From contig NZ_JAJSDQ010000002.1 of assembly GCF_021272345.1 (NCBI RefSeq), positions 62,001 through 126,000 on the forward strand: a stretch of DNA of 64,000 bases, written 5' to 3'. The notes below the pieces were generated by a model, which ran no database searches, was not told the DNA's origin, and saw only the letters and a program-made list of their open reading frames with translations. This stretch comes from Ornithinimicrobium sediminis. GTDB lineage: Bacteria > Actinomycetota > Actinomycetes > Actinomycetales > Dermatophilaceae. Position numbers and translations under genes: made by a program. Below are positions 27,009 through 36,690 of this stretch, in pieces. Within the stretch, counting starts at the first letter, position 1. Each line of letters opens with the position of its first letter.

Positions 27009-27562
27009 CCACGGCCGACATCACCCGCGACGTCGAGCTGCTCGAGTGGCGCGCCGCGGTGCGCGCGGCCCGGGAGGAGGGCTTCACCTTCTTCGACTGG
27101 CTCTCGGCGGTCGACCAGACCGACGACGCCGAGTCGCCGGGCTTCGACGTGGTCTGCCACCTCGTCCGCACCGGGCCCTGGGCGCGGGTGCTGCTGCGCA
27201 CCCGCGTGCCCGACGGCATCTCCCTGGAGAGCATCACCGGCGTCTTCGGTGGTGCGGCCTGGCACGAGCGCGAGACCTACGAGATGTTCGGCGTGGAGTT
27301 CAGCGGCTTCGACGACGGCAGCGGTCTGGGCCTGCGTCCCCTGCTGCTCCCGGAGGGCTTCGAGGGCACGCCGCTGCGCAAGTCGTTCGTCCTGGCGTCC
27401 CGGGCGTCCAAGGCGTGGCCGGGGGCCAAGGAGCCGGGGGAGTCCGAGGCCACGCCGGCCCGGGCCTCCCGCCGCCGGAGGCTGCTGCCGCCGGGCGTGC
27501 CGGACGCGTCCTGGGGGCCCCGGCACACGCAGGCCGCAGCACCGGCCGGGGAGGAGCGCTGA
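27005..27562 (+). CDS. nuoC: second-copy NADH-quinone oxidoreductase subunit C
   Basis: 185 aa. The NuoC (30-kDa) core is present: [20 protein letters not shown], then [18 protein letters not shown]. The last ~60 residues are basic and proline/alanine-rich and have no NuoD similarity, so this is not a NuoCD fusion. The stop shares one base with nuoH, leaving no room for nuoD, which normally lies between nuoC and nuoH (with E, F and G). Confidence 0.92.
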   Translation: MTTADITRDVELLEWRAAVRAAREEGFTFFDWLSAVDQTDDAESPGFDVVCHLVRTGPWARVLLRTRVPDGISLESITGVFGGAAWHERETYEMFGVEFSGFDDGSGLGLRPLLLPEGFEGTPLRKSFVLASRASKAWPGAKEPGESEATPARASRRRRLLPPGVPDASWGPRHTQAAAPAGEER

Positions 27563-28524
27563 TGGACCTCGCCTTCGCGCTCGAGATCGTGCTCAAGACC
27601 GCGGCCGTCATGGCGGCCTTCCTCAGCCTGCCGCTGCTCGTCGGCCAGACCGAGCACAAGGTGATGGCCCACATGCAGGGCAGGCTGGGCCCCATGGAGG
27701 CCGGGTTCCACGGCATCGGGCAGCTCGTCGCCGACGGCATCAAGTTCGTGCAGAAGGAGGACATCACCCCGGCGGGGGCCGACAGGCACGTCTTCCGGCT
27801 CGCCCCGGCGGTCGCCCTGGTCCCCTACCTGGTGGCGCTGGCGGTCATCCCCCTGTCGGCCTCGTGGGTGGCAGCGGACGTGCCCGCCTCCCTGCTCTTC
27901 GTGCTCGCGGTGACCTCGGTCGGGGTGATCGGCACGCTGATGGCAGGCTGGGGCAGCGGCAACAAGTACTCCCTCATCGGTGGGCTGCGTGCCGGCGCCC
28001 AGCTGGTGTCCTACGAGCTGCCCATCGTGCTGGCGGCGGCCTCGGTGGCGATGGCCGCCGGCACGCTGTCGCTCACCGGGATCGTGGGGGCCTGGAGCCC
28101 GTGGTGGCTGCTGTGGCAGCTGCCCGGTGCCTTCGTCTTCCTCACCGCCGCGGTGGCCGAGCTGCAACGGACGCCGTTCGACGCACCGATCGCCGACGCC
28201 GAGATCGTGTTCGGCCCGCTCACGGAGTACTCCGGTCTCCGGTTCGCCTTCTTCCTGCTCTCGGAGTATGCGGGGATCGTCGTGATGTCGCTGCTGTTCG
28301 CCGTGCTCTACCTGGGCGGGTGGGGCGGCCCCTGGTCGGACACGCTGGGCCCGGTGTGGACCCTGCTCAAGGGCCTCGCGGTGGCCGTGCTCATCATCTG
28401 GCTGCGGGTGGCCTGGCCCCGGGTCCGCGAGGACCAGCTGCAGCGCTTCGCGTGGACGGTGCTCCTGCCGCTCGCGCTCGGACAGCTCGCGCTCACCGGC
28501 GCAGGGGTGGTGATCTGGGGATGA
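27562..28524 (+). CDS. nuoH: second-copy NADH-quinone oxidoreductase subunit H (divergent quinone loop)
   Basis: 320 aa, eight helices, without the C-terminal tail of the first copy (469 aa). The N-terminal motif [20 protein letters not shown] is recognisable but diverged from [17 protein letters not shown]. The acidic loop reads [20 protein letters not shown] (about 204-223). Compared with AEGEGEL in the first copy, two of the three glutamates are I210 and D212, with only E214 kept. This may change quinone coupling or partner contacts. Confidence 0.93.
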   Translation: MDLAFALEIVLKTAAVMAAFLSLPLLVGQTEHKVMAHMQGRLGPMEAGFHGIGQLVADGIKFVQKEDITPAGADRHVFRLAPAVALVPYLVALAVIPLSASWVAADVPASLLFVLAVTSVGVIGTLMAGWGSGNKYSLIGGLRAGAQLVSYELPIVLAAASVAMAAGTLSLTGIVGAWSPWWLLWQLPGAFVFLTAAVAELQRTPFDAPIADAEIVFGPLTEYSGLRFAFFLLSEYAGIVVMSLLFAVLYLGGWGGPWSDTLGPVWTLLKGLAVAVLIIWLRVAWPRVREDQLQRFAWTVLLPLALGQLALTGAGVVIWG

Positions 28525-28991
28525 AGGGTCTCTTCTCGGGCCTGCGGACGACCGCACGCACGCTGGGCACCAGGGCCCACACGCGGCAGTACCCGCACGT
28601 CGAGCCCGACCTTCCCGACCGCTCCCGCGGGGTGATCGCCCTGCTGGCGGAGAACTGCACGTCCTGCATGCTGTGCGCCCGCGAGTGCCCGGACTGGTGC
28701 ATCTACATCGACAGCCACAAGGAGACCGTCGAGCCGGGGCCCGAGGGCGGCCGGGCCCGACAGCACAACGTGCTCGACCGCTTCGACATCGACTTCTCGC
28801 TGTGCATGTACTGCGGGATCTGCATCGAGGTCTGCCCCTTCGACGCCCTCTTCTGGGCCCCCGACTTCGCCTACGCGGAAGGCGACATCCGCAACCTGCT
28901 GCACGACAAGGACCGCCTCGGCGGGTGGATGGCCGACGTGCCGCCCTCCTCCCTGCCGCAGCCGCCCGAGCAGCAGGGGGACGCCGAGTGA
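28521..28991 (+). CDS. nuoI: second-copy NADH-quinone oxidoreductase subunit I (two 4Fe-4S clusters)
   Basis: 156 aa, shorter than the first copy (240 aa) because it lacks the N-terminal charged extension. Two complete cluster motifs are present: [12 protein letters not shown] and [12 protein letters not shown]. In a complex without NuoEFG this subunit would be the likely docking point for ferredoxin, as proposed for ferredoxin-linked complex I relatives. The start overlaps the nuoH stop (ATGA). Confidence 0.95.
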   Translation: MKGLFSGLRTTARTLGTRAHTRQYPHVEPDLPDRSRGVIALLAENCTSCMLCARECPDWCIYIDSHKETVEPGPEGGRARQHNVLDRFDIDFSLCMYCGICIEVCPFDALFWAPDFAYAEGDIRNLLHDKDRLGGWMADVPPSSLPQPPEQQGDAE

Positions 28992-29515
28992 GCGGACTGG
29001 ACCTGCTCTTCCTGGCGGTGGGCCTGCTGACGGCGGCCTCTGCCGTCCTGGCCGTCACCTCCCGGGTCGTGCTGCACGCCGCCCTGTGGCTCGTGGTCGC
29101 GCTGGGGGGCCTGGCCGGGTGCTACCTGGTGCTGGGTGCCGAGCTCGTCGCTCTCGTGCAGCTGCTCATCTACGTGGGCGGCGTCGTCGTGCTGGTGCTC
29201 TTCGCGCTCATGCTGACCCGGCACGGCAACGCCCCGGTGCAGGCCTCGGCCGGGCACCGGGTGCTGGCGGGGGTCGTGGCCGCCGGGCTGACGGTCCTGC
29301 TGGGGGTGACGCTGACCGCCGTGGTCGGCTGGACCCGGGTGCCGGTCACCGGACCGGACAGCACCGACATCGGCACGGCGATCTTCGGCACCTGGGTCTG
29401 GCCGTTCGAGCTGCTCTCCCTGCTGCTCCTGCTGGCCCTGGTGGCCGCCGTCGCCGTGGCGCGGGGGGCCGGTTCGGTCGAGGACGTGGGAGCTGCCACC
29501 GAGGAGGAGCCGTGA
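28988..29515 (+). CDS. nuoJ: second-copy NADH-quinone oxidoreductase subunit J
   Basis: 175 aa, GTG overlapping the nuoI stop. Five helices; the conserved region is [20 protein letters not shown]. It lacks the ~100-residue hydrophilic tail of the first copy. The short glutamate-rich end overlaps the GTG of nuoK. Confidence 0.93.
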   Translation: MSGLDLLFLAVGLLTAASAVLAVTSRVVLHAALWLVVALGGLAGCYLVLGAELVALVQLLIYVGGVVVLVLFALMLTRHGNAPVQASAGHRVLAGVVAAGLTVLLGVTLTAVVGWTRVPVTGPDSTDIGTAIFGTWVWPFELLSLLLLLALVAAVAVARGAGSVEDVGAATEEEP

Positions 29516-29817
29516 TCACCCCCGCCCTGCCCATGCTGCTCGCTGCCGTCCTCGCCGGTGCCGGGGTCTACGGCGTGCTCGCCCGACGGCACGCCGTGCT
29601 GATGCTCGTCGGTGTCGAGCTGATCCTGGCCGCTGCCGGGCTCGTCCTGGTGACCACCGGCCAGGTGACGCCCGACCCGTTGGCCTCCGGTGCCGTGCTC
29701 ACCCTCTTCGTCATCACGATCGCGGCCGCCGAGATCGTCGTGGCGCTCGCGGTGGTCATGGCGCTCTACCGCGCCCGCGGCCATGTCGACCTGCAGCACG
29801 AGCGGAGTGAGTCGTGA
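29512..29817 (+). CDS. nuoK: second-copy NADH-quinone oxidoreductase subunit K
   Basis: 101 aa, GTG start overlapping the nuoJ stop. Three helices with the two membrane glutamates in LVGVELILAAAGLVL and IAAAEIVVALAVVMALYRAR. The stop overlaps the GTG start of nuoL by four bases. Confidence 0.94.
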   Translation: MITPALPMLLAAVLAGAGVYGVLARRHAVLMLVGVELILAAAGLVLVTTGQVTPDPLASGAVLTLFVITIAAAEIVVALAVVMALYRARGHVDLQHERSES

Positions 29818-31790
29818 CCTCCCTGCAGTGGCCGGACCTGCCCGACCTGCCCGCGTTGCCTCCGCTGCCCGACTTCCCGGGAGCGGCGGCGCAGTATGTC
29901 GTGGCGATCCCGCTGCTTGCCGCGCTGCTCGCCTTCCTGCTGGGGCGCACCTCGTCGCGCACTGCGGCGTGGACGGTGGTCACCGGTGCCGTCCTCACGC
30001 TGGGGGCGGCCACCTGGCAGCTCTACACCATCAGCGTCGGCGTGGTGCCGCGGGTGTCCGAGACGGTCGGCCCGCTGGCCCTGGGCGAGCTCACCGTGCC
30101 GCTCACCCTCTCGGCCAGCCCGCTGACCGCGATCACCGCGGTGGCCGTCGCCCTCGTGGCGCTGGTCGTGCAGGTCTACGCGCGCTGGTACCTCTGGTAC
30201 GACCCCCGCTACCGGCAGTTCGCCGCGACGGTCTCCCTCTTCAGCGGCGCGATGCTCCTGGTGGTGCTGTCGGGGGACGTCGTGCTGACGCTGGTGGGCT
30301 GGGAGGTGATGGGCTGGTGCTCCTACCTGCTCGTCGGGCACATCTCCGCGAAGGCCTCGGCCCGCCGCGCCGCTGCGAAGGCCCTGCTCGTGACGCGCTT
30401 CGCCGACCTGGGCTTCGTGCTCGGCCTGGTCGCCCTGACCGCCGGGCCGGGGAGCACGGCCATCGCGGACATCGTCGACCACTGGCGCGCCGAGCCCGGC
30501 ACGGCACTCACCGTGGCCATGCTGCTGGTCATCATGGGTGTGGCCGGCAAGTCGGCCCTGGTGCCCTTCCAGGACTGGCTGCCCGACGCCATGGAGGGCC
30601 CGACCCCGGCCTCGGCCCTCATCCACGCAGCGACGATGGTCGCGGCCGGCACGGTCGTGCTCGCCCAGCTCTTCCCGCTGCTGCAGGCCAGTGACCCGGC
30701 GCGGACGACGCTCGCGGTGCTGGCCTCGGCCACCACACTGCTCGCCGCGCTGCTGGCCTTCGCGCAGCCTGACCTCAAGCGCCTGCTCGCCTGGTCCACC
30801 GTCAGCCAGGTCGCCCTCATGCTCGCCGCGCTGACGGCCATCCCGGTGGGGGAGGGGCCGGACACGGCGGTGCTCCACCTGGTCTCGCACGCGCTCTTCA
30901 AGGCCCTGCTCTTCCTCGCGCTCGGGTGGCTCGCCGTGCTGGCCGGAGGCACGCTTGTGTCCTACGCCGTCTCCGGGGTGCGCCGCTACGGCTCCGTCCG
31001 GCGCCCCCTCGGCATCGGGCTGCTCGCCCTGGCGGGGGTGCCACCGCTGGTGGGCTTCGTCTCCAAGGAGCTCATCCTCGGCTCCGCGGAGGCGGGTGTG
31101 CAGGCCGCGACGCCGGGGCCGGCGCTCATCGTGCTCGCGGCCGTCGGCGCCGGTGCGCCGCTGACGGCGGCCTACTGCATGCGGGCCTGGCTCATCCTGA
31201 GCCGACCCGTCCTGGTCCGCGGCAACGGCCGCACGGGCGAGCAGCTGGACGACTTCTTCGCCGAGCCGGAGGTCATGGTGGAGGCGGTCGGTGTCGAGGA
31301 GGCCGAGGCCGCGATCTCCTCCCCGGCGCGGGCCGGCATCACCACCCTCTCGCTGCTGACCGTCGTCGGCGGCGTGCTGCCCCTCACCCCCTTCTTCGAC
31401 GTGGAGCTCCATCTCAACGTGCCCCTGCTGGTCGCCTCCCTGCTGCTCATGGCCGCTGCCGCGCTCTTCGTGCTGGCCGCCTCCCGCGGGGTGCGCACCC
31501 GGGACGCCGCGGCCCGCCTGCCCGCCGTGCTCAACCTGGCCGCCGAGCGCGGGCTCGGCGCCGACACGGCATACCTGACGCTGGTCGCCCGGCCGACCAT
31601 GGCGCTGGCGCGCGGGGTCACCTGGCTGGACCGGGAGGTCCTCGACGGCTACGTGCGTGCGGCCGGCCGGGCCGCACGTCTGCTCGGGCGCGGCGGGGAG
31701 CGCTGGAGCCCGGTGCAGCCGGCCCCCTCCCTGGTGCTGGTGCTCGCCGGCGTGCTGGTGCTCGCCGTCATCGGGGTGGTGCTGCGGTGA
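29814..31790 (+). CDS. nuoL: second-copy NADH-quinone oxidoreductase subunit L
   Basis: 658 aa, GTG start. Antiporter-like proton channel with intact key residues: glutamate in LVGWEVMGWCSYLLVGH, lysine in VAGKSALVPFQDWLPDAM, EGPTPASALIHAATMVAAGT, and lysine in VSHALFKALLFL. Its first ~20 residues (DLPDLPALPPLPDFPG) are an unusual proline-rich lead-in. The C-terminal lateral-helix region is present, so it should span the other antiporter subunits. Confidence 0.95.
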   Translation: MTSLQWPDLPDLPALPPLPDFPGAAAQYVVAIPLLAALLAFLLGRTSSRTAAWTVVTGAVLTLGAATWQLYTISVGVVPRVSETVGPLALGELTVPLTLSASPLTAITAVAVALVALVVQVYARWYLWYDPRYRQFAATVSLFSGAMLLVVLSGDVVLTLVGWEVMGWCSYLLVGHISAKASARRAAAKALLVTRFADLGFVLGLVALTAGPGSTAIADIVDHWRAEPGTALTVAMLLVIMGVAGKSALVPFQDWLPDAMEGPTPASALIHAATMVAAGTVVLAQLFPLLQASDPARTTLAVLASATTLLAALLAFAQPDLKRLLAWSTVSQVALMLAALTAIPVGEGPDTAVLHLVSHALFKALLFLALGWLAVLAGGTLVSYAVSGVRRYGSVRRPLGIGLLALAGVPPLVGFVSKELILGSAEAGVQAATPGPALIVLAAVGAGAPLTAAYCMRAWLILSRPVLVRGNGRTGEQLDDFFAEPEVMVEAVGVEEAEAAISSPARAGITTLSLLTVVGGVLPLTPFFDVELHLNVPLLVASLLLMAAAALFVLAASRGVRTRDAAARLPAVLNLAAERGLGADTAYLTLVARPTMALARGVTWLDREVLDGYVRAAGRAARLLGRGGERWSPVQPAPSLVLVLAGVLVLAVIGVVLR

Positions 31791-33334
31791 ACGACCTCCT
31801 GTGGCCCGCGCTGGCCCTGCTGCCCCTGCTGGTGACCACCCTTGCCCTCGCCGTGGCCGACCGCACCTCCTCGCCGCCGTCCGAGCCGCTCGTGCGCGGG
31901 CTGTCCGTGGGCTCCGCACTGCTGTCCGCGGTGGGTGTCGTGGGCACCGTGCTCACCGGCACCGGGGTGGACGTGGTGTGGATCCCTGCCCTGGGGGTCG
32001 ACCTCGACCTGCGTGCCGACGGCATCAGCACCCCGCTGGTGCTGCTCACCGCCGGTGTCGGCATCGTCGCGACCGCCCTGCGGCACACCCGGCCTCCCGT
32101 CGACCGCACCGAGGAGGACCGCACCGCGCCCCTCGTCGGCCAGCACGGGGTCCCCGGGCTCGCGGCCTACCACGCGTGCCTGCAGCTGGTGCTGCTCGGC
32201 GCCCTGGTCACGTTCCTCAGCCGCGACGCGATCGTCTTCTTCGTCGGCTTCGAGCTGGTGCTGCTGCCGATGTGGCTGCTCGTCGCGCGTCACGGCGACG
32301 CGCACGAGGCGGCCCGGCGGGACGGGGCGGCGCTGCGTTTCGTGCTGGTCACCGCCACCGGCTCGACGCTGATGCTGCTGGGCATCCTGGCCCTCAGCAC
32401 CCTCACCGGCACCACCGACGTCGACCGGTGGGCCGAGCTCGCCGGTGCCTCGCTCAGCGGCCGGGAGCAGCTTCTCGTCGCGGTGCTGCTGCTGGTGGGC
32501 CTCGGGCTCAAGGTGCCCGTGTGGCCGCTGCACACCTGGCTGCCGTGGGTGCACTCGACCGCCCCCACCGCCGGCTCGGTGCTGCTGGCCGCGGTGCTGC
32601 TGAAGATGGGCACCTACGGCATCGTGCGGCTCGTCGTGCCGGTCGTCCCGGAAGGGTTCGCCACCGCGTCGCCGGTGCTCGCGGGACTGGCCGTGACCGG
32701 GATCGTGTGGGCGGGTCTGGCCTGCCTGGTCGAGCGGGACCTCAAGCGGCTCATCGCGTGGTCCTCCATCGCCCACCTGGGGTTCGTCGTGCTGGCCCTG
32801 GCCACCGGCACCGAGACCGGGCTGCAGGCGGCACTCTTCGGCAACGTCGCCCACGGTGTGATCGCGGCCCTGCTCTTCGTCGTCGTCGGCGCGCTGAAGG
32901 AGCGCTGGGGGTCCGCCGACCTCACCGTCGCCCGGGCGGCGCTGCGTGAGGTCACGCCCCGTCTCGGTTTCGCCCTGGTGGTAGGCATGGCGGCGTCGAT
33001 GGGCCTGCCCGGCCTGGCGGGCTTCTGGGGCGAGCTCGGTGCGGTCTACGCAGCGTGGGCCCCGGCCGAGGACCGCACCGAGGGCTGGTTCCGGCTCTTC
33101 GCCGTCGTGGCCGCCGTCGGTGCCGTGATCGCCGCCGCGTATGCCGTGCGGGTCCTGCGTGAGGTGTGGGCCGGCGACCGGCTGCTGCCGGCGATCCCGG
33201 ACTCCCACCGTGTCGAGGGAGTGCTCATCGGGGTGCTCGTCGTGGCGGTGCTCGTGCTGGGCGTCTACCCGTCCCTGCTGCTGGACGTCACCGCGGCCGA
33301 TGCTGCGGCCCTGCTCACCGGGGGTGTCCGATGA
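31787..33334 (+). CDS. nuoM: second-copy NADH-quinone oxidoreductase subunit M
   Basis: 515 aa from GTG at 31787, overlapping the nuoL stop. Channel glutamate in FFVGFELVLLPMWLLVARH; the central signature KVPVWPLHTWLPWVHSTAP is intact; WSSIAHLGFVVLALATG contains the conserved loop. About 14 helices. Proton translocation by this subunit looks possible. Confidence 0.95.
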   Translation: MNDLLWPALALLPLLVTTLALAVADRTSSPPSEPLVRGLSVGSALLSAVGVVGTVLTGTGVDVVWIPALGVDLDLRADGISTPLVLLTAGVGIVATALRHTRPPVDRTEEDRTAPLVGQHGVPGLAAYHACLQLVLLGALVTFLSRDAIVFFVGFELVLLPMWLLVARHGDAHEAARRDGAALRFVLVTATGSTLMLLGILALSTLTGTTDVDRWAELAGASLSGREQLLVAVLLLVGLGLKVPVWPLHTWLPWVHSTAPTAGSVLLAAVLLKMGTYGIVRLVVPVVPEGFATASPVLAGLAVTGIVWAGLACLVERDLKRLIAWSSIAHLGFVVLALATGTETGLQAALFGNVAHGVIAALLFVVVGALKERWGSADLTVARAALREVTPRLGFALVVGMAASMGLPGLAGFWGELGAVYAAWAPAEDRTEGWFRLFAVVAAVGAVIAAAYAVRVLREVWAGDRLLPAIPDSHRVEGVLIGVLVVAVLVLGVYPSLLLDVTAADAAALLTGGVR

Positions 33335-34812
33335 GCCTGGACCTCAACCTCGTGGCACTGCTGCCGGTGCTGGCACCCGCTGTCGCCGCCGTCCTCGTGC
33401 TGGTGCTCGACATCGCCTGGCCCCCGGCCCGCGCGACTCATCTCGTCGTCGTGGGTCTGGGACTGCTCGGTGGTGCCGTGGCGACGGTGCCGGGCCTGCT
33501 CCAGGGGCGGGGGGAGCGGGTCGCCGCGCTGTGCCTGCCCGACGGCACCTGCCTCTACCAGGCGAGCTCGCTCACCTCCGGCCTGCAGCTGCTGGCCCTG
33601 CTCAGCGGTGTCGTGGTGCTGGTGCTCGCGTGGGACGACTGGTCGCACGGCGAGGGCGGTCGCACCGCGGTCATCGCCGCGCTGGTGCTGGGTGCCACCG
33701 CCGGGGTCGTGGCCGTCCCTGCGGCCGGTGACCTGGGGACCCTGCTGGTGGCCCTGGAGCTGGCGACCCTGCCGACCGCCGCCCTGGTGGCGCTGGAGCG
33801 CAGGGCCTCCCGCCAGCCCGCTGCCGTCGACGGTGCGGTCGCGCTGCTGACGACCTCGCTGGTCTCGTTCGCCCTCCTGGCGCTCGGAGCGGCGCTGTGG
33901 GTGGTCGCGACCGGCACCGCCGTGCTCAGCGGCGACGCGGTCGCGGTCGCCGCGGCCGACCCGGCACGGCTCTCGCTGCTCACGCTGGCGGCGGTCCTCG
34001 CGCTGGCCGGCATGGCCTTCAAGGTCTCGGCGGTGCCCTTCCACGCCTGGACCCCGCTCACCTACCACGGAGCACCCCTGCCGGTCACGACCTACCTGGC
34101 CACCGTGTCCAAGGTGGCGGCGCTCGGGGGAGTCGTCGTCATCGTCACCGCCCTGTCGGGTGCGAGCGGCACCAGCCTGCTCGCGGTCGCGGTGATGGCG
34201 GCGCTCAGCATGACGGTCGGCAACGCCGTCGCACTGGTGCAGACCGACACGGTCCGGCTGCTGGCCTGGTCGACGGTGGCGCAGGGCGGGTGGGTGCTGC
34301 TGCCGCTGGCCGACCTCTCCTCGCGGGGCACCCGTGCGGCGGGGGGCTACCTCGCGGTGTATGCCGTCGCGACCCTGCTCGCCTTCGTGGTGGTGGTCGC
34401 CGTCGGCGCGCGCCGGGGTGTCCTGCTCACCGACCACCGGGGGCTGCTGCGGGACAGCCCCCTGCTCGGCCTGCCGCTGGCCTTCGCGCTGCTGGCCCTG
34501 GCCGGGCTGCCCCCGGCGGTCGTGGGTCTGGTGGCCAAGGTGGTGGCGCTGCGCCCGGTCGCCGGCGACGGCACCTGGTGGCTGGCCGTGGTGGCCGCCC
34601 TCAACGTGGCCCTCGGCATCGCGGTCTACCTCAGATGGCTGCGGGTGCTGGCCCAGCATCCCGAGCCGGTCGACGCCCTCGCCGCGGCGGAGGCCGAGGC
34701 ACAGACCCGGTCCACCGCGCACACCGCGGTGCCCGCCCGGCACACGGCGCTCATCGCGGTGCTCACCACCCTGCTCGTCGCCGGCAGCGTCGCTCCCGTC
34801 GGCATCTTCTGA
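33331..34812 (+). CDS. nuoN: second-copy NADH-quinone oxidoreductase subunit N
   Basis: 493 aa, ATG overlapping the nuoM stop. The NuoN core is visible: [20 protein letters not shown] (channel glutamate), [20 protein letters not shown], and ASKVAALGG-like spacing in [18 protein letters not shown]. It ends the reduced operon. The 41 bp to htpX contain no obvious hairpin, so read-through into htpX is possible. Confidence 0.93.
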   Translation: MSLDLNLVALLPVLAPAVAAVLVLVLDIAWPPARATHLVVVGLGLLGGAVATVPGLLQGRGERVAALCLPDGTCLYQASSLTSGLQLLALLSGVVVLVLAWDDWSHGEGGRTAVIAALVLGATAGVVAVPAAGDLGTLLVALELATLPTAALVALERRASRQPAAVDGAVALLTTSLVSFALLALGAALWVVATGTAVLSGDAVAVAAADPARLSLLTLAAVLALAGMAFKVSAVPFHAWTPLTYHGAPLPVTTYLATVSKVAALGGVVVIVTALSGASGTSLLAVAVMAALSMTVGNAVALVQTDTVRLLAWSTVAQGGWVLLPLADLSSRGTRAAGGYLAVYAVATLLAFVVVVAVGARRGVLLTDHRGLLRDSPLLGLPLAFALLALAGLPPAVVGLVAKVVALRPVAGDGTWWLAVVAALNVALGIAVYLRWLRVLAQHPEPVDALAAAEAEAQTRSTAHTAVPARHTALIAVLTTLLVAGSVAPVGIF

Positions 34813-34853
34813 CCTGCCGGAACACCCGGCCCGACCCCGACGTTCGGACAGAC

Positions 34854-35723
34854 ATGAACAGGCACTACAACGGGCTCAAGACGGCGCTGCTCTTCGGGGC
34901 GATCTGGGCCGTCCTGCTGGGCATGGGTGCGCTCATCGGTGGGGGCAACTACATCTGGCTCTTCGCCCTCATCGGTGTCGTCACCACCTTCTACGGCTAC
35001 TGGAACTCCGACAAGCTGGCGATCAAGGCCATGCGGGCCTACCCGGTCACCGAGCAGCAGCAGCCGGCGATGTACCGCATCGTCCGCGAGCTCTCCGACC
35101 GCGCCGGCCAGCCGATGCCGCGCCTCTACGTGAGCCCGACGGCGGCCCCCAACGCGTTCGCCACCGGACGCAACCCGCAGAACGCGGCCGTGTGCTGCAC
35201 CGAGGGCATCCTGCACCTGCTCGACGAGCGGGAGCTGCGCGGGGTGCTCGGCCACGAGCTCATGCACGTCTACAACCGCGACATCCTGACCTCCTCGGTC
35301 GCCGCCGCCGTCGCCGGTGTCATCACCTCGGTGGCGCAGATGGCGATGTTCGCCAACATCTTCGGGGGCAACCGGGGCGGCGGCGGCAACCCCCTCGCCC
35401 TGCTGGCCATGGCCCTGCTGGCCCCGATCGCCGCCAGCGTGATCCAGCTGGCGATCAGCCGCACCCGGGAGTACGACGCGGACGAGGACGGCGCGGCGCT
35501 CACCGGTGACCCGCTGGCCCTGGCCTCGGCACTGCGCAAGCTCGAGCGCGGGGTGCAGGCGGCCCCGCTGGCCCCCGAGCCGCAGCTGCAGAACGCCGCG
35601 CACATGATGATCGCCAACCCGTTCCGCGCGGCCGACGTGAAGAGCCTCTTCGCGACCCACCCGCCGATGGCCCAGCGCATCGAGCGCCTGGAGGGCATGG
35701 CCGGCGGTCCGCAGCGCTACTGA
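34854..35723 (+). CDS. htpX: HtpX-family membrane zinc metalloprotease (M48)
   Basis: 289 aa. Two N-terminal helices (about 10-48), then the zinc motif H134-E-L-M-H138 in [13 protein letters not shown], a second hydrophobic hairpin, and the downstream glutamate ligand in [16 protein letters not shown]. HtpX degrades misfolded membrane proteins under envelope stress. Two cysteines (AAVCCTEG) precede the active site, as in many actinobacterial homologs. The last 7 bases overlap the convergent FolP-like gene. Confidence 0.95.
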   Translation: MNRHYNGLKTALLFGAIWAVLLGMGALIGGGNYIWLFALIGVVTTFYGYWNSDKLAIKAMRAYPVTEQQQPAMYRIVRELSDRAGQPMPRLYVSPTAAPNAFATGRNPQNAAVCCTEGILHLLDERELRGVLGHELMHVYNRDILTSSVAAAVAGVITSVAQMAMFANIFGGNRGGGGNPLALLAMALLAPIAASVIQLAISRTREYDADEDGAALTGDPLALASALRKLERGVQAAPLAPEPQLQNAAHMMIANPFRAADVKSLFATHPPMAQRIERLEGMAGGPQRY

Positions 35724-36649
35724 GCCGGCTCGCCCCGCACGGTGAGCAGCGGGGCCCGGTCGCCCCGGATGCCGGCGACCATGTCGACCACCCGCCGGGT
35801 GGCCCGCACGTCGTGCGCCCGGAAGACCGTGGTCCCGAGCCAGGCGGCGACGGCGGTCGCCGCCAGGGTGCCCTCCAGACGCTCGTCCACCGACAGGTCG
35901 AGGGTCTCGCCGACGAAGTCCTTGCGCGACAGCGCCTGCAGCACGGGGTAGCCCAGGGCGGCGACGTCGGCGGTGTGGCGCAGGGTGACCAGGCTGTGCC
36001 GGGTGGTCTTGCCGAAGTCCAGCGTCGGGTCGACGAGGATGCGCTCGCGGGGGATGCCGGCCTCGCGGGCGCGGCGTGCGCCTGTGCGCAGCGTGCGCAG
36101 CACGTCGCGGACGACGGCGAGCTCGTCGTCGCCGTGCTCGTCGGCATACCGCATCCCGACGGGGTCGGTGCGCGGGGGCAGGCCACCGGTGTGCGAGCAG
36201 ACCACGCCGGCGCCCACCTGGGCCGCGACGTGCACGAGGTCGGGGTCGTGACCGGCCCAGGTGTCGTTGACCAGGTCCAGGCCCACGGGTGCGGCGGCCA
36301 GGGCCACCTCGGAGCGCCAGGTGTCGAGGCTCAGCACGAGGCTCGGGTATGCCGCGCGAGCGGCCTCGAGGAAGGGCACGACCCGCGAGATCTCCTCGGT
36401 GGCACCGACGTGCTCGCCCTCCGCACCGGCGCGCACCCCTCCCACGTCGACGATGTCGGCCCCCTGCTCGACCGCGGCGTGCAGGGCGGCCACGGCGTCC
36501 TCGACGGCGGCCAGCCGGTTGCCGGCCCAGAAGGAGTCCCTGGTGCGGTTGATGACGGCCATGACCGCGGGACGGGAGGCATCGAAGACCTGCCCACGCA
36601 GCCGGAGCGCAGCAGGTCGGGGCAGGTCGACGGGGGTGGGCAGGGTCAC
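35717..36649 (-). CDS. dihydropteroate synthase-like protein (FolP2 type)
   Basis: 310 aa from a GTG at 36649. The TIM-barrel DHPS signatures are present but altered. The first loop reads [15 protein letters not shown] where true DHPS has N-x-T-P-D-S-F. [60 protein letters not shown] and [13 protein letters not shown] follow. FolP2-type paralogs in mycobacteria are reported not to make dihydropteroate efficiently, so the function is uncertain. The neighbours (HtpX, DUF368) are not folate genes, which supports a non-canonical role. Confidence 0.85.
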   Translation of the reverse strand: MTLPTPVDLPRPAALRLRGQVFDASRPAVMAVINRTRDSFWAGNRLAAVEDAVAALHAAVEQGADIVDVGGVRAGAEGEHVGATEEISRVVPFLEAARAAYPSLVLSLDTWRSEVALAAAPVGLDLVNDTWAGHDPDLVHVAAQVGAGVVCSHTGGLPPRTDPVGMRYADEHGDDELAVVRDVLRTLRTGARRAREAGIPRERILVDPTLDFGKTTRHSLVTLRHTADVAALGYPVLQALSRKDFVGETLDLSVDERLEGTLAATAVAAWLGTTVFRAHDVRATRRVVDMVAGIRGDRAPLLTVRGEPAQ

Positions 36650-36690
36650 GAGCGCATTGTGGCAGCACGTCCTGGGCGGTGGCCGGACCG

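Noticed and set aside
27005-27562. NuoC of the second operon as a NuoCD fusion that would explain the missing nuoD.
   Set aside because: The 185-aa protein ends with a basic, proline/alanine-rich tail of ~60 residues, far too short for NuoD (about 400 aa) and without its motifs.
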